Shown: in pieces, positions 12,256 through 23,205 of the stretch
Layout of the letters: the number at the start of each line of letters is the position of its first letter
How positions within the stretch are numbered: the stretch's first letter is position 1
Assembly (NCBI GenBank): GCA_001972305.1
Contig: BDDD01001814.1
Coordinates: forward strand, 83,239 to 147,238
Reading direction: 5' to 3'
From: Cephalotus follicularis
Lineage: Eukaryota > Streptophyta > Magnoliopsida > Oxalidales > Cephalotaceae
Length of the DNA: 64,000 nucleotides
Notes under the pieces: generated by a model
The model's database searches: none
What the model was told of the DNA's origin: nothing
The model's input: only the letters and a program-made list of their open reading frames with translations
Position numbers and translations under genes: made by a program

Positions 12256-12368
12256 AAAGCGCTGACACCTGGATTTATAGCGTCTACGCTTAAGCCGTTG
12301 AAACGCACGTTTAAACTCAACAAATAAGCGCCGACGCATGCATGTAAACGCCGATGCTTTGAGGCGTG
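12256..12368. repeat. GTCGAC-core motif array (Tekay-2 3' LTR, array 1)
   Basis: This is the counterpart of 5056-5168, with units such as GCGTCTACGCTTAAG and AAGCGCCGACGC. Confidence 0.7.
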
Positions 12369-13138
12369 TTCTGCATACACATAATAGCAGATGGACGTGT
12401 CACAGGGAGATGGCTTCGTGCCACTTTTCAAGCATCACAGTAGGCGCTTAAGAACATGGCAAATGCATGCTTATGTTGCCAAACCTACCTGCAACAACAG
12501 GCCTTGGACAGAGAAAGAATCTCTGAATGCATGGCCTGTGGAGGAGAAGAATGCAACACCTGTTGCACCTGGCTTTCATGAAGGAGGGGCTAAACTGGTG
12601 GGTTTTGGCAGAGAGAAACAAAATGTTTTCTGCATAAAAGTCGACCCTCATCTCTTACCTTCGGCTGTTACTGATGAAGGAAGTACCTCAGGCTTGAGAA
12701 GAACACAGAGAGTGAAAAAAAAGGGCAGGGGAACTTGAGAGAGGAAGCTCAACCACCATTGTTGAACAAAGGAAGTTGGAGCTTGGACAACAACTATTGG
12801 AACGAACCAGGGAGTTTCAAGCAGCGCCTGGGAGTTCAAGTGACCTGTGGAATACTAAAAGAGGTGGACTTTCTGCTTCTAACTTGAGGCCATAGGTAGG
12901 GGAAGCCATAATTGTAATTTTGTGTTCAATACTTGGTGTTTGTTCAGTGATGTTTATGCATGAATTTCATGGTTTGATGATTCATTTTTAGTCACTGAAA
13001 TGATTCTACCTTGTACTGGGTGTGTCATATGATATTGCATGCATGTTTTCTGTGCTTTGTACATGTTAGAATGCATGTTATGGTCATGGAAATGTCACTG
13101 TTTTGCCATGTCGTGAGGATGAAGACGACTCCTGCTTT

Positions 13139-13338
13139 AAACCGTCGACGCCTAAGGAATAACCGTCGACGCTTGGTACTGTGAACTGCGCTTATATGTT
13201 GAAATGCATTTAAACATCGACGTCTAACGGAGGAGATATCGACGGCCAGACACTGAAAGGGCTGAGGCCAAGGGACTAAATTGTGACGCTTAAGGCACAT
13301 AAGCGTCGACGCCTGAGGAATAAACGTCGACGCTTAGA
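13139..13338. repeat. GTCGAC-core motif array (Tekay-2 3' LTR, array 2)
   Basis: This is the counterpart of 5939-6117, with one more unit: ACCGTCGACGCCTAAGG followed by AATAACCGTCGACGCTTGG. The phase and spacing suggest a tandem unit gained or lost by slippage. Confidence 0.8.
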
Positions 13339-14639
13339 GCACTGTTTGGACAGTTTTCACGATTTTGATACCCGACGATCCCGTTTTCGCTTAGGATGCT
13401 TTAGAGCATTCGTATGCATTGCATATGCACTTTTTATTGCATGTTTGGCTACTGTTTGCGAATCGTTTATGATTTCTAAAGTTGTGATGTTTAGAAATGT
13501 ATATGCGAACTCGAAACGTGCTATTTTGAGTATGAAAATATGTAATTGGTTAATAACGTATTTTTGAATGAACTGGTAAACGATTTACACTACTGAATTA
13601 TTCAAAGATATTTCTACTACTGAAATTACACATTTCAAATACTATTATTTTCAGAGATATTTGAGATGGACTGCCTGTTGTCGATCTAAACGATCACCAC
13701 TGTACTGTTACTGCACTGTTTACTGCTTGATTCACTGTTTGCTCTGTGGATTTCTATGTGATTGTGCTTGAGCCACTGGTTGCATTGCGGAGGCGGCCAG
13801 CGCCGGCAAGTGGTAGGGTTGACCTAGGGGCCAGGAGTTGGCTGGGTGACTCACTGTACTGTACAGTTGCCTCGCTCGGTTGCCTGAGGTAGGGACCAGA
13901 GTGGGAGTGCAGCATGGGGCCAGGAGTTGGCGGCGTTACATATACTGCCTGACTATTGTGGTCCGTATGGACATACTGTACTTCCTGTTGGTCCTTTTCG
14001 GACATTACTGCGACTGTGGATGTGATCCTGGCCGGAACACTACTGTACTATTCTTGCATACATATACTTTCTTATATATGTACCCACTGATATTCTACTG
14101 TACTGTTAAAAAATATATATTTCTCATATATATATAAACTGGTATTTCCTGCACTGCATCATTTATGCATACATTACATGACATGCACCTAATGTTGATC
14201 CCGAGCTACTTTTATGACTTATCCGAGTGAGGAAAAAGGCTAACCCCCTACTTTATAGATTGATGCAGTGGACTGTTTGGACTGGCATGGACGAAGAATG
14301 AGTCCTTATGCTGTTATTGTTCTTTGTTCTACCTTCTAAGTTGTAATAAACCATTTTGTTAAAGAATTTCTGATGTACTGTAGTTATGGTCTTGTTAATG
14401 ATTGGATTTAATATTGTACCGTGTTCACGCTCCGTTTGAGGGCTATTAACAACGATAAACTTGTATTGGGTAACGTGTAGTATGGGATGCACGTTACATG
14501 TTTCCAGCTTATGAATCTTATGCTTCTGCAACTGATGTATGTTTATAAGTTTAAATTTCATGATTTTTGCATGAGCTGAATTTGTATGTTCATTGCCTTT
14601 ACCACTAAAATGTTGTCTTACTGAAACGGGGGCTTGACA

Positions 14640-14644
14640 AAGAT
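14640..14644. repeat. TSD of Tekay-2, right copy (AAGAT)
   Basis: This is an exact match to 4864-4868. The RNase H of Tekay-1 resumes immediately after it. Confidence 0.9.
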
Positions 14645-16256
14645 AGTGCCTCAACTTTTGAAGGGCGAAGATAATAGCTGCAAGTTCAAGGTCATGTGTC
14701 GGGTAGTTTTCTTCATACGGCTATAGCTTCCGAGAAGCATAAGCGATTACTCTGCCTCGCTGCATCAGTACGCAGCCCAAGCCCTTACCCGATGCATCAC
14801 TGTAGACTTCAAAGCCCTCATTACCCTCCGGTAATGCCAAGATAGGAGCGGAAACTAACCGATCCTTTAGCTCATGGAAACTAGCTTGACAATCTTTGTC
14901 CCAGAAAAATAAGGTCTTCTTCTGGGTCAGTCTAGTCAAAGGCATGGCTATTCTTGAAAAGTTCTGGATAAACCTCCTGTAATATCCCGTAAATCCAAGG
15001 AAACTGCGCACTTCAGTTACGTTTCTTGGTTGCGGTCAGTCACGCACAACTTCGGTCTATGATTGATCCACCGTCAAGCCTTCCCCAGATAAGATGTGAC
15101 CGAGAAAGATCACATGATCAAGCCAGAATTCACACTTGCAGAACTTGGCGTACAACCGATGTTCTTTGAGAACCTGCAATAAAAGCCTCAGATGATGAGT
15201 GTGTTCCTCCTCACTCCTCGAGTATACCAGTATGTCATCAATAAACACTACGACAAACTGATCCAGGTATGGCCGGAATACGTCATTCATCAATGACATG
15301 AAAGCTTTCGGTGCATTGGTAACACCAAACGGCATCACCAAGAACTCGTAATGAGCATACCATGTCCGGAAGGCAGTCTTCTCAATGTCTCCTTCCCTTA
15401 CTCTCAGTTGGTGATAACCCGATCTGAAATCGAGCTTGGAAAACACCCTTGACCCTTGCAACTGGTCCAACAAATCCTCGATGTGTGGGAGGGGATATTT
15501 GTTCTTGATGGTTGCCTTATTCAGGATTCTGTAATCAATACAGAACCTCATCGACCCATCTTTCTTCTTGACAAATAACACAGCTGCACCCCACGGAGAA
15601 ACACTGGGTCTAACAAAACCCTTATCAATCAGATCTTGTAACTGTAACGTTAGCTCTCGCAACTCGGCTAGAGCCATCCGATAAGGTGATTTAAAGATAG
15701 GAGTCGTTCGAGCAGCAAGATCAATAACGAACTCCATACTCCTCCTCGGTGGTAAAGATCCCAAGTCATCAGGAAACACATCCGGAAATTCACGCACAAC
15801 CGGAATCTCCTCCATGCTCAAACCTTTCTCTTTCCTATGATCAATTACATAAGCCAGCTATCCTTCGCATCCCTTCTCTAGATACTTCGATGCTAGAATA
15901 AAGGATATGATCGGTGTCGAGAACCCTTTGTCTCCCTTGAACTGAAATGTCGTTCCATCGGGTAGACAAAAATCCATAGTTTTATTATAACAATCCTTGC
16001 GAGCATGGTGTGCTGATAGCAAATCCATCCCTAGTATAACATCGAAGTCGTGGATAGGCAGTACTATCAAATCCACATACAACGAAATTCCCGCCATAGA
16101 CATCTCATAACTCCTATATATCGAGTCAGTATACATAGAAGTCCCAGTTGGTGTACTCACATCAAGCATATATGACATGCAGTCATGGGTGACATCTAAG
16201 CAAGATGCAAAACGTGCAGATATAAAAGAATGCGATGCTCCAGAATCCATCAACAC
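14645..16256 (-). pseudogene. Tekay-1 pol, 5' part: protease, RT, RNase H start
   Basis: On the minus strand, protease reads [13 protein letters not shown] (near 16250). RT follows in 15057-15821 with [12 protein letters not shown] and the catalytic FIDD, and the connecting part and RNase H start ([13 protein letters not shown]) end at the Tekay-2 insertion. Stops lie after KGCEG (15858), after VDQS (15057) and after ASRKL (14721). The RT here keeps the 25 residues after YSRSE that Tekay-2 has lost. A frameshift between 16257 and 16380 separates it from gag, whereas in Tekay-2 the nucleocapsid and pol share a frame. Confidence 0.9.
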
Positions 16257-17497
16257 TCTAGAAAAAAAACCATAGATATATACAGAGTACCTCCAACAAC
16301 AGAAGTCGAGTCTGGAACCTCTGTCTGAGCAAGTACAAAAACTCTACCTTTTGTGACACCTTTGCTGGTGTCCTTCCTCTATGACAGTCCCGCCGCCGCA
16401 CCACAACTACTTCCTAGCCCAGTAGGCGCTGTAGCTGAACTCTTTGGACAGTCTTTCACCGAATGACCAGGTGCCCCACACCTCAAGCACCTGCCATTGA
16501 ACCTCCAACAATCTTTTTGTTGGTAGCCCGTACGACCACAATAGAAACAACCTCCGGATCTAGCATTACTCCTCTGGCTGGGAGAACCCTGTGAAGCTGT
16601 ATGTTGAGATTTACTCTTGGACGACTTCATCGGATAACCACCATCTTGCCATTTCGACGATGCTGGTATGGATTATGTAGGACTCTGTTTATTTTGTTGT
16701 GCGTGAGCTCTCTCAGCCCGGTCTTCACTGGATATGCTCTCCAGTAGCCTTACTTTCTGAGCAACCTCCACAAAAGTCCCCAGGTCCGTAGCCCTAATTC
16801 TTGATCGAAGATCCGGCCGCAGACCTCTCAGAAACCTCTGTATCTTCTTCACTTCATCAGCTACAAGATAGGGTGAATGTCTGGCCAGCTCCATGAACCT
16901 TTCTTGATACTCTATCACCGTCATCTCTCCCTGTCACAACTCAAAGAGCTCTGTCTCTCGTTGCTCTTGTTCAATCCGTGGAACATAGGTCTCCAAGAAC
17001 TCTGTCTGGAATCTGCCCCGAGTGCTGTCAAGCCTCTGAGATTCCCACTTTGCTTTGACCATCTTCCACCAATGAGTGGCCTCACCCCATAGACGGTATA
17101 CAGTAAACTTCAGTTTTTGATTGTCAGTACAGTCCATCACTTAAAAGATTTTTTCCAAATCCTGTAGCCATCTCTCGACAATGGTGGCATCATGTTCCCC
17201 CAGGAAACTTGGTGGATTCTTCCTCAGGAACCTTTCAATGTCCCTCTTAAACTGGTTACCATCCTCTCTCAGGCAATGGTCAGGAGCTCTATGTCACGGC
17301 CGAGCTTGTGCGTATTACTGGCGCATCTCCTCAGTATTAGCCATATTAAAGGCCATCTGTTGCTGAAAATATTCCGTAATTTGGATCATTGGATCTCTCT
17401 CATCCTGGGGGACATTCATCCCTCGCGGAACATTCGCTTCCTCAAGGGCATTGGCTCCAACAGCTCTAGCCCTAGAACGTGTTCTCCTTCGGTCCAT
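16257..17497 (-). pseudogene. Tekay-1 gag, broken
   Basis: The start ATG (complement of 17495-17497) gives MDRRRTRSRARAVG. One frame with stops runs through the capsid (YRLWGEATHWWKMV; FMELARHSPYLV) to two zinc knuckles: CFYCGRTGYQQKDC, where the His has become Tyr, and an intact [14 protein letters not shown]. Tekay-2 damaged the same first knuckle differently. A frameshift follows before protease. Confidence 0.9.
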
Positions 17498-17593
17498 TGG
17501 TTCCTATAAGAAGGATGACGATTAGTCACGACTTTAGGAAAACAACTTATTAATTACCAAGGAAAATATCCTAGCTAAGCATATATGGAATAT

Positions 17594-17605
17594 GCTCTGA
17601 TACCA
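17594..17605 (-). promoter_or_regulatory. Primer binding site of Tekay-1, initiator-Met tRNA
   Basis: GCTCTGATACCA is the minus-strand TGGTATCAGAGC, 5 bases from the 5' LTR. Confidence 0.95.
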
Positions 17606-18909
17606 CTCTTTGTCACACCCCGCTTTCGATAAACACACATAAAGGTGGTAAAGGCAATTAACATTGAGATTCAGCTCATGCAAAAACCATAAAATTTAAA
17701 CTTTTTAAACAAGATGTCAGTTGCGGAAGCATTAAACTCATAAGCTGAAAAACACGTAATGTGCATCCCATACTACATGCTACCCAATACAAGTCTGTCA
17801 TAGTTAAAAGCCCACAAAAAGGAGCGTGATCCATAATACATTATCCAGTAACATCAAAAGTCTAGTAATTGGAAAATACAGTACACAAAACCCAAAGGGG
17901 AGTAACCCTCGGAAAAACATTATTAAAAACTTGTACTTCATCCATGCTGATTCCCAAGCTGGTTCACTGCATCAATCTGTAAAGTAGGGGTTAGCCTTTG
18001 TCCTCACTCGGCTAAGTCATAAAAGTAGTTTGGGATCAACATTACATGCATGTCATGAAATGTATGTGTAGATGATGCAGTGCAGTAGAAAATACCAGTT
18101 TATATATATATGAAAAAATATATAAGTTAGCAGTATAGTAAAATAACAGTAGGGACCTATATATGAAAATATATGTATGATAAAACTGTACAGTAGTAGC
18201 CCGGCCAGGGCTACATCCACAGGCACAGTAATGCCCGAGAAGGACTAGCAGGCAGTACATTAAGTCCACAAAGGGACCACAAACAGGCAGGCAGTATGTG
18301 CAACGCCACCAACTCCTGGCCCCACACTACACTCCCACTTCGGTCCCTTCTCCAGGCAACCAAGCAAGACAACAATACAGTACAGTGAGTTACCCAGCCA
18401 ACTCCTGGCCCGTAGGTCAACCCTACCACTAGCCAACACTGGCAGTCCCCTCCTCGTAACTAGTGACTTAAGCACAAACACAACAAATTCACAGAGGAAA
18501 CAGTGAATAGTTAGAGTAAACAGTGCAGTAAATAGTACAGCAATGATCGTTAGATCAACAACAGGAAGTTTATTTAAAACTATTTTTGAAAGTTGTAAAC
18601 ATTTGAAATATGTATTTCCAATAAATAGAAAATACTTTAAACCATTTTAGTAGCGGAAATTACTTTCCCAGCATGTTCGAAAATATAACAATACCCATTT
18701 TATATTTCGTACACAAACATAGTAGTTTTCAAACTCATGTGTGTATTTCTAAATCAATAAAACAATTTAGAAATCATAGCAATTAATAAACGAATATCAT
18801 ACTGGCAGTAAACTGTACATATGCAATGTATACAAATGCTCTAATGCATCCTAATCAGAATCGGTATCGTTTCGTATCATTAAGTGAGAAAACTTCCAAA
18901 CAGTACAAG

Positions 18910-19173
18910 AAGGCATCGATGTCTATCATTAGGCATCGATGTCTTTGTCCCATAAGCGTCGACGCTCAAGTCCTTAGCCTCAGCGATTTCCAGTGTTTGA
19001 AGACGTTGATGTCCAACTTATACGCATCGACGCTCAAGGTATGGAACCTTAAACGTCAACGTATTGCTTAAGGCGTCGACGCGTTAAGGTAGGAACCTTA
19101 GGCGTCGACGTATAATACGTCAATATCCAAGCAGCTAACCCAAAGGCGTCGATGTTCCTCAAAGGCGTCCACG
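18910..19173. repeat. GTCGAC-core motif array (Tekay-1 5' LTR, array 1)
   Basis: This is the counterpart of 1741-2005. Units include GGCATCGATGTC, AAGCGTCGACGCTC, GGCGTCGACGCG and GGCGTCCACGTG. Confidence 0.8.
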
Positions 19174-19918
19174 TGTTTCGAGCACCGGTCGTCTTCTTCC
19201 TCACGACATGACAAACAATAACCAACATAGTCCATATACATGCAAGATAACATGTAATCAAGCCAGAAAACCAACATGCAAATACATATCACATACCAAG
19301 CATAACATGGCATTGATCCAGTGATAACAATTAGTTCAATAACCATGGAAACTACGCACAAAAACCATTGTCTAGGCATGAATATTAAGCTCAAAATTAT
19401 GATTATGGCTTCCCCTACCTCTTTGTTCCAAGTTAGGAACTAGAAACTCCACCTCTTTAAGTCCTAGAACTGGCCACAGCAGCTCCAAGGATCGTCCCGT
19501 TGCTGCTAGCCCACAAGCTTCAAGTTCCAAGCTGTAAAATGCTCAACAATGGTGGAACCTCTCTCTTTTTTCACACTTAGGTGTTTTTAGCCGAACTAGT
19601 CGGGAGAAGAGGAGCATTTATGCCATGGAAAATCTCCCCTTCTTTCACTTGTCCGTTGCATGCATCTCAGAAATTACGTTTTCCCATTTTTCTCTCTTTC
19701 GCAGCTCTGTCTCTTTTCCTTTGCAGGAGTAGGTGATGAAGACTATCTCTCAGCTTGTATGCACACCCAACTGTCATGCCATCTCTTCTCTTCTAGCACC
19801 TTCATGCCTGGTAACATGCCAGCATGCTCAACACGTATTGTCCGTGCCCCAAGGCCCCTGCAAAGTGACCTTAAGTTGTCCTCTCAAATGTTAGTCTGTC
19901 AGCAGAAGAACGTGTCGC

Positions 19919-20070
19919 TAAGCGTCGACGTTTGCGTGCAGGTGTCGATGCTTATAGCGTTTTACCTGAAAGGCGTCGATGCTATTCACAGGAGTTGAGG
20001 TGCATGCACATGCATTCATGTGCGTCTCTTTGTTTCAAAGGCATCAATGCGTTCAAAAGGCGTCGACGCG
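19919..20070. repeat. GTCGAC-core motif array (Tekay-1 5' LTR, array 2)
   Basis: This is the counterpart of 2761-2912. Units include AAGCGTCGACG, GGTGTCGATGC, GGCGTCGATGC and GGCGTCGACGCG. Confidence 0.8.
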
Positions 20071-20263
20071 TTTTTCCCAAAACTGCGTCGTTTTACTTCA
20101 AATTTCTCTTTTAACGTTTCTTTAACATTTCTATTCCAAAATCAATATCATTAGAGTTTGGAAAACATCATCAAAGTTGGGAAATCCATCATTTTATTAA
20201 TTTCCATAATAAAAGCACATTTACATCGTGAAATTACAACATATGAAAATCCCGGGCGTTACA

Positions 20264-20268
20264 CTGCT
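20264..20268. repeat. TSD of Tekay-1, right copy
   Basis: CTGCT pairs with CTACT at 432-436. Confidence 0.7.
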
Positions 20269-21545
20269 GTCCAAGCTGGTCAATATGAGATTAAGTCTAG
20301 CATTATTCAGATTTTACCACCTTTTATGGACTCGCCAATGAGGAACTGTATATGCATTTGGATGAATTCAATGAGATATGTTCCACGTTTAAAATTCAGA
20401 ACTTGTTGGAAGATGCTCTTAAGCTGGTTTTGTTTCCATTCTCCTTAAAGGATAGAACTAAACAATGGCTCCACTCCTTGGATTCTATGATGATCACCAC
20501 ATGGGCATAATTACAGCATGAGTTCCTCAAGAAATATTTTCCCATAGGTCGTACGAACCAGATAAGACGAGCTCTCACTAGCTTCTCCCAGCATGATAGT
20601 GAGCAGTTCCATGAATCATGGGAAAGATTAAAGGACCTAATCCGAAAATGTCCCCATCATGTCGTTCCGAAATGGCAGTTAGTCCAATGCTTCTATGATG
20701 GACTGACAGCACAAAATAGATAGATTGTGGATGCTTATTGTGGAGGTACATTCATGCATAAAAGTGAGGACGAAGCTTGGCAATTGTTTGAGGCCCTTAG
20801 CGAGAACTCTTTGCACCATTTATCATCCAGAGTAGAGTCTTCTGTAATGGGTACTCAAAAGAAATGAGTTATATACGAGGTTAGCCAATTTAAGACTATC
20901 AAGGCCAAGGTGGACATCCTATCTTAGAAATTAGATAAAGTGCTAACCATAGGAACGCTTCCTTCGCAATATATTCAGACTTCTATGGCACATGAGGCTT
21001 ATGCCTTATGTGCTAGTCCGACACATTATAAGAGTGATTGCCCACTTGCTGTGCAATATAAAGAATTTATTCAAGAACAAGCACAAGCATTGCAAGGATC
21101 CTCTAGACCGGGTAATGATCCTTTCTCCAACACATTTAATCCGGGATGGAGGAATCACCCCAATTTCTATTGGAAGTAGCCCAATACTAGCCCTAACCTC
21201 CCTTATAGGCAAAATAATTCCTTTCCTTATCAGAATGCCTATAGGGATGTGCAACAATCAAATTTTCCACCTCAAGTGCCTATGGAAACTGAAGACAAAA
21301 TGGATAAGGTACTAATGGCTTTGGAGGGGATTAACAAGAATAGCCAGAAATATGACCAAATCCTTCACTCGCATACCATATCCATCTCTAAGTTGGAATC
21401 TCAAATAGGACAGCTAGTTGAAATCATTAGGAAGAGAGAAGAAGGCCACATGCCCAGTCAAGTGGTAAGCAATCCGAACAATCAGTCTGGACACCGTCCC
21501 CACTTAGAACACGCCCAAGCAATTACTGTTTTGAGAGGTGGTTGA
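20264..21545 (+). pseudogene. Athila-P gag, main part, broken
   Basis: This continues the gag cut at 436. The conserved Athila capsid core is recognisable: CSTFKIQNLLEDALKL, LKDRTKQWLHSL, EFLKKYFPIGRTNQIRR, ESWERLKDLIRKCPHH. Stops interrupt it near 20508, 20721 and 20865. A single zinc-knuckle-like site reads YALCASPTHYKSDC, whose first Cys (kept in Athila-M as CALCASPTHYMTDC) has become Tyr. The C-terminal part (21249-21545) contains a QIGQLVEIIRKREEG segment and ends VLRGG. Confidence 0.8.
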
Positions 21546-21614
21546 GTAATTGGAGAACCGCAAGTTACTTTCAAAAATCCTGATCCGATTCATGAAAAGA
21601 GTCCTGAAGAGAGT

Positions 21615-22823
21615 GTGTCCTTAGAGAGTGGTCAGAAAGAGAGCGTTAGCAATTCTAAAACGGTTGTCACTAAAGCCTCCACATCTAAAGAAAGCGAACA
21701 CAAGGGGAAGGAAAAAGACATTATTCCCGCTTCACCTAAACCACCTTTTACTGAGTGTTTGCGTTCTCCGTCTTTAGTTCCTCCATTGGGGAAAAAAGCT
21801 GGAAGGATGGACAAAATGATGGAACTGTTTAAGCAAGTCCAAATCAATATTCCTCTCCTAGATGCAATATGACAAGTGACAACATATGCCAAGTTTCTGA
21901 AAGACTTATGCACCACGAAGCATAAGCTGAAAATGCACATTCCAAAAATGGTCCATCTCACAAAGCAAGTGAGCACAGTTCTTTCTAACAAGTTGCCACC
22001 TAAACTCGAAGACCCTTGAGCTCCTCTGATATCCTCCAAGATTGGAAATTTACAGATAGAGAGAGCACTCCTTCATTTAGGGTCCAGCGTTAACATCCTC
22101 CCTAGCTCAGTTTATGACCATTTCGGATTTGGAAAATTAAAACCCACTGAAGTGACTCTTCAACTTGCTGATAGATCTTTGAAAATTTTGAAGGGATTCA
22201 CTGAGGATGTTTTGGTGAAAGTAGATGAGCTTTATTTTCCAGTGGATTTCCTTGTGCTTGATATGGAAACACATGCGAATGAGAAGCCGTAATTGATTAT
22301 CTTAGGTCATCCTTTCTTAGCCACAGCAAATGCTTGCATAAATTATCAATCTGGAGCTATGGACATATCCTTTGGTAATAAGAAATTGAGAATAAACATC
22401 TTCAATGCACCCATAGGACCTCAATGTGAGGAGGTTTGTTTTGCCATAGATAGGATAGATAGGACATATCCTCGGAGTTTCGTTGGCGACGATTGTGAGG
22501 CAAACTTTGACACTGTTGAGATTAAGGCCCTGTTAGATTCTCCTATGATACACTCGACCCTTGATAGGATTGACACAAAGTGGCTAGATAATGAGGTTAT
22601 TGAATCCATTTCGGATAGGGAACACGAATTTGATGAAATCATTAGTAACTGTATGAGGGAATTTGAGGATATTGAAAAAGGAGATTTCTTTGAGGTGTTA
22701 GGTCCATAACCATTAGAATTAGTGGGTCCATTGCCCACATCTTGGCATAAAACATTCATAGAAAAGTCTCTGAAATTTGAATTAAAAGAATTGCCTTGTA
22801 ATATAAAAAATTCATTCATGGGT
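21615..22823 (+). pseudogene. Athila-P gag end, aspartic protease and linker, broken
   Basis: The stretch aligns with 30480-31540 of Athila-M on the other strand. Landmarks are FTECLRSPSLVP, KFLKDLCTTKHKL, and SSVYDHFGFGKLKPTEVTLQL. The protease active site, DLGASVN in Athila-M, reads HLGSSVN here, so the catalytic Asp is lost. Stops occur near 21870, 22017, 22290 and 22707. Homology to the protease-RT linker continues to about 22823 (ELKELPCNIKNSFMG) and then stops. Confidence 0.75.
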
Positions 22824-23090
22824 CATTGTTCCACCTCATTTGAAATTGTGAATATTCTTTGGGATTGGGAGACTAGTAATTTGGTAGATTGCGTTCTTGA
22901 AAGTTTTTACTGGTGGAATTCTTTTTGGGATGGTTCTTATATTGTAAAAGTTGTTTTCTCCCATTGTGTTGATGCAAAAATGTTATGGTTCTATTTATGG
23001 TTTTTATTGGTGGAAATATTTTTGTGATGCTATTTATATTGTTCAAAATGTGCTTTCACTTGGTATTTTTGAGTTTGCTTGGACAGGTTT
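22824..23090 (+). other. Unrelated aromatic-rich sequence replacing RT to integrase in Athila-P
   Basis: Where RT, RNase H and most of integrase should be, there are about 265 bp with no similarity to Athila-M. In frame with the upstream linker it reads ETSNLVDCVLESFYWWNS then WDGSYIVKVVFS. A second diverged copy of that segment follows in the next frame as GFYWWKYFCDAIYIVQNV. At the DNA level the two are a tandem duplication of about 60 bp. I do not recognise the family; it could be a captured host fragment or a conserved part of a non-autonomous subfamily. Confidence 0.6.
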
Positions 23091-23205
23091 TGAAGACACA
23101 TTTAAAGTCAATGGGCCGCGTTTGAAACCATATGTGGATGGAATTACTGATGGACAGATCATTGAGTCTGTTGACTTGATTGCTCCTGTCTACACTCCTG
23201 TTTGA
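23085..23205 (+). pseudogene. Athila-P integrase C-terminal remnant
   Basis: The sequence from TFKVNG to the stop at 23203 ([19 protein letters not shown] then LIAPVYTPV) matches the last 36 or so residues of the Athila-M integrase frame (27567-27690). It marks the right edge of the replaced region. Confidence 0.8.

Larger units (their letters stand above)
4869..14639 (+). mobile_element. Tekay/Del-type chromovirus, plus strand (Tekay-2), complete but dead
   Basis: This 9771-bp element has both LTRs, primer site, gag, pol in one frame and a polypurine tract, flanked by exact AAGAT duplications. It lies head-to-head inside the RNase H region of a related element, Tekay-1. The pol is nearly open: the visible faults are two Trp codons turned into stops (10683, 11196) and a 75-bp in-frame loss in RT. 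Gag has two stops and two frameshifts. Confidence 0.95.
12068..14639 (+). repeat. 3' LTR of Tekay-2
   Basis: The LTR is 2572 bp, from TGTAACACCCGGG to GGGGGCTTGACA. It is highly similar to the 5' LTR along its length. Most visible changes are single bases; the largest is a 21-bp unit extra here at about 13146. Confidence 0.95.
437..20263 (-). mobile_element. Tekay/Del-type chromovirus, minus strand (Tekay-1), split by Tekay-2
   Basis: The element has two LTRs (437-3105 and 17611-20263), a primer site matching initiator-Met tRNA, gag, protease, RT, RNase H, integrase and a chromodomain-like tail, and a polypurine tract, all on the minus strand. It is inserted in Athila-P gag. Its RNase H region is split by Tekay-2 at 4868/14640. 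Without the nested element it is about 10 kb, normal for Tekay. Many stops, and frameshifts near 4250 and between 16257 and 16380, show it is dead. Confidence 0.9.
17611..20263 (-). repeat. 5' LTR of Tekay-1
   Basis: The LTR is 2653 bp, bounded on the plus strand by TGTCACACCCCG and CCCGGGCGTTACA. It is colinear with 437-3105. Confidence 0.9.
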
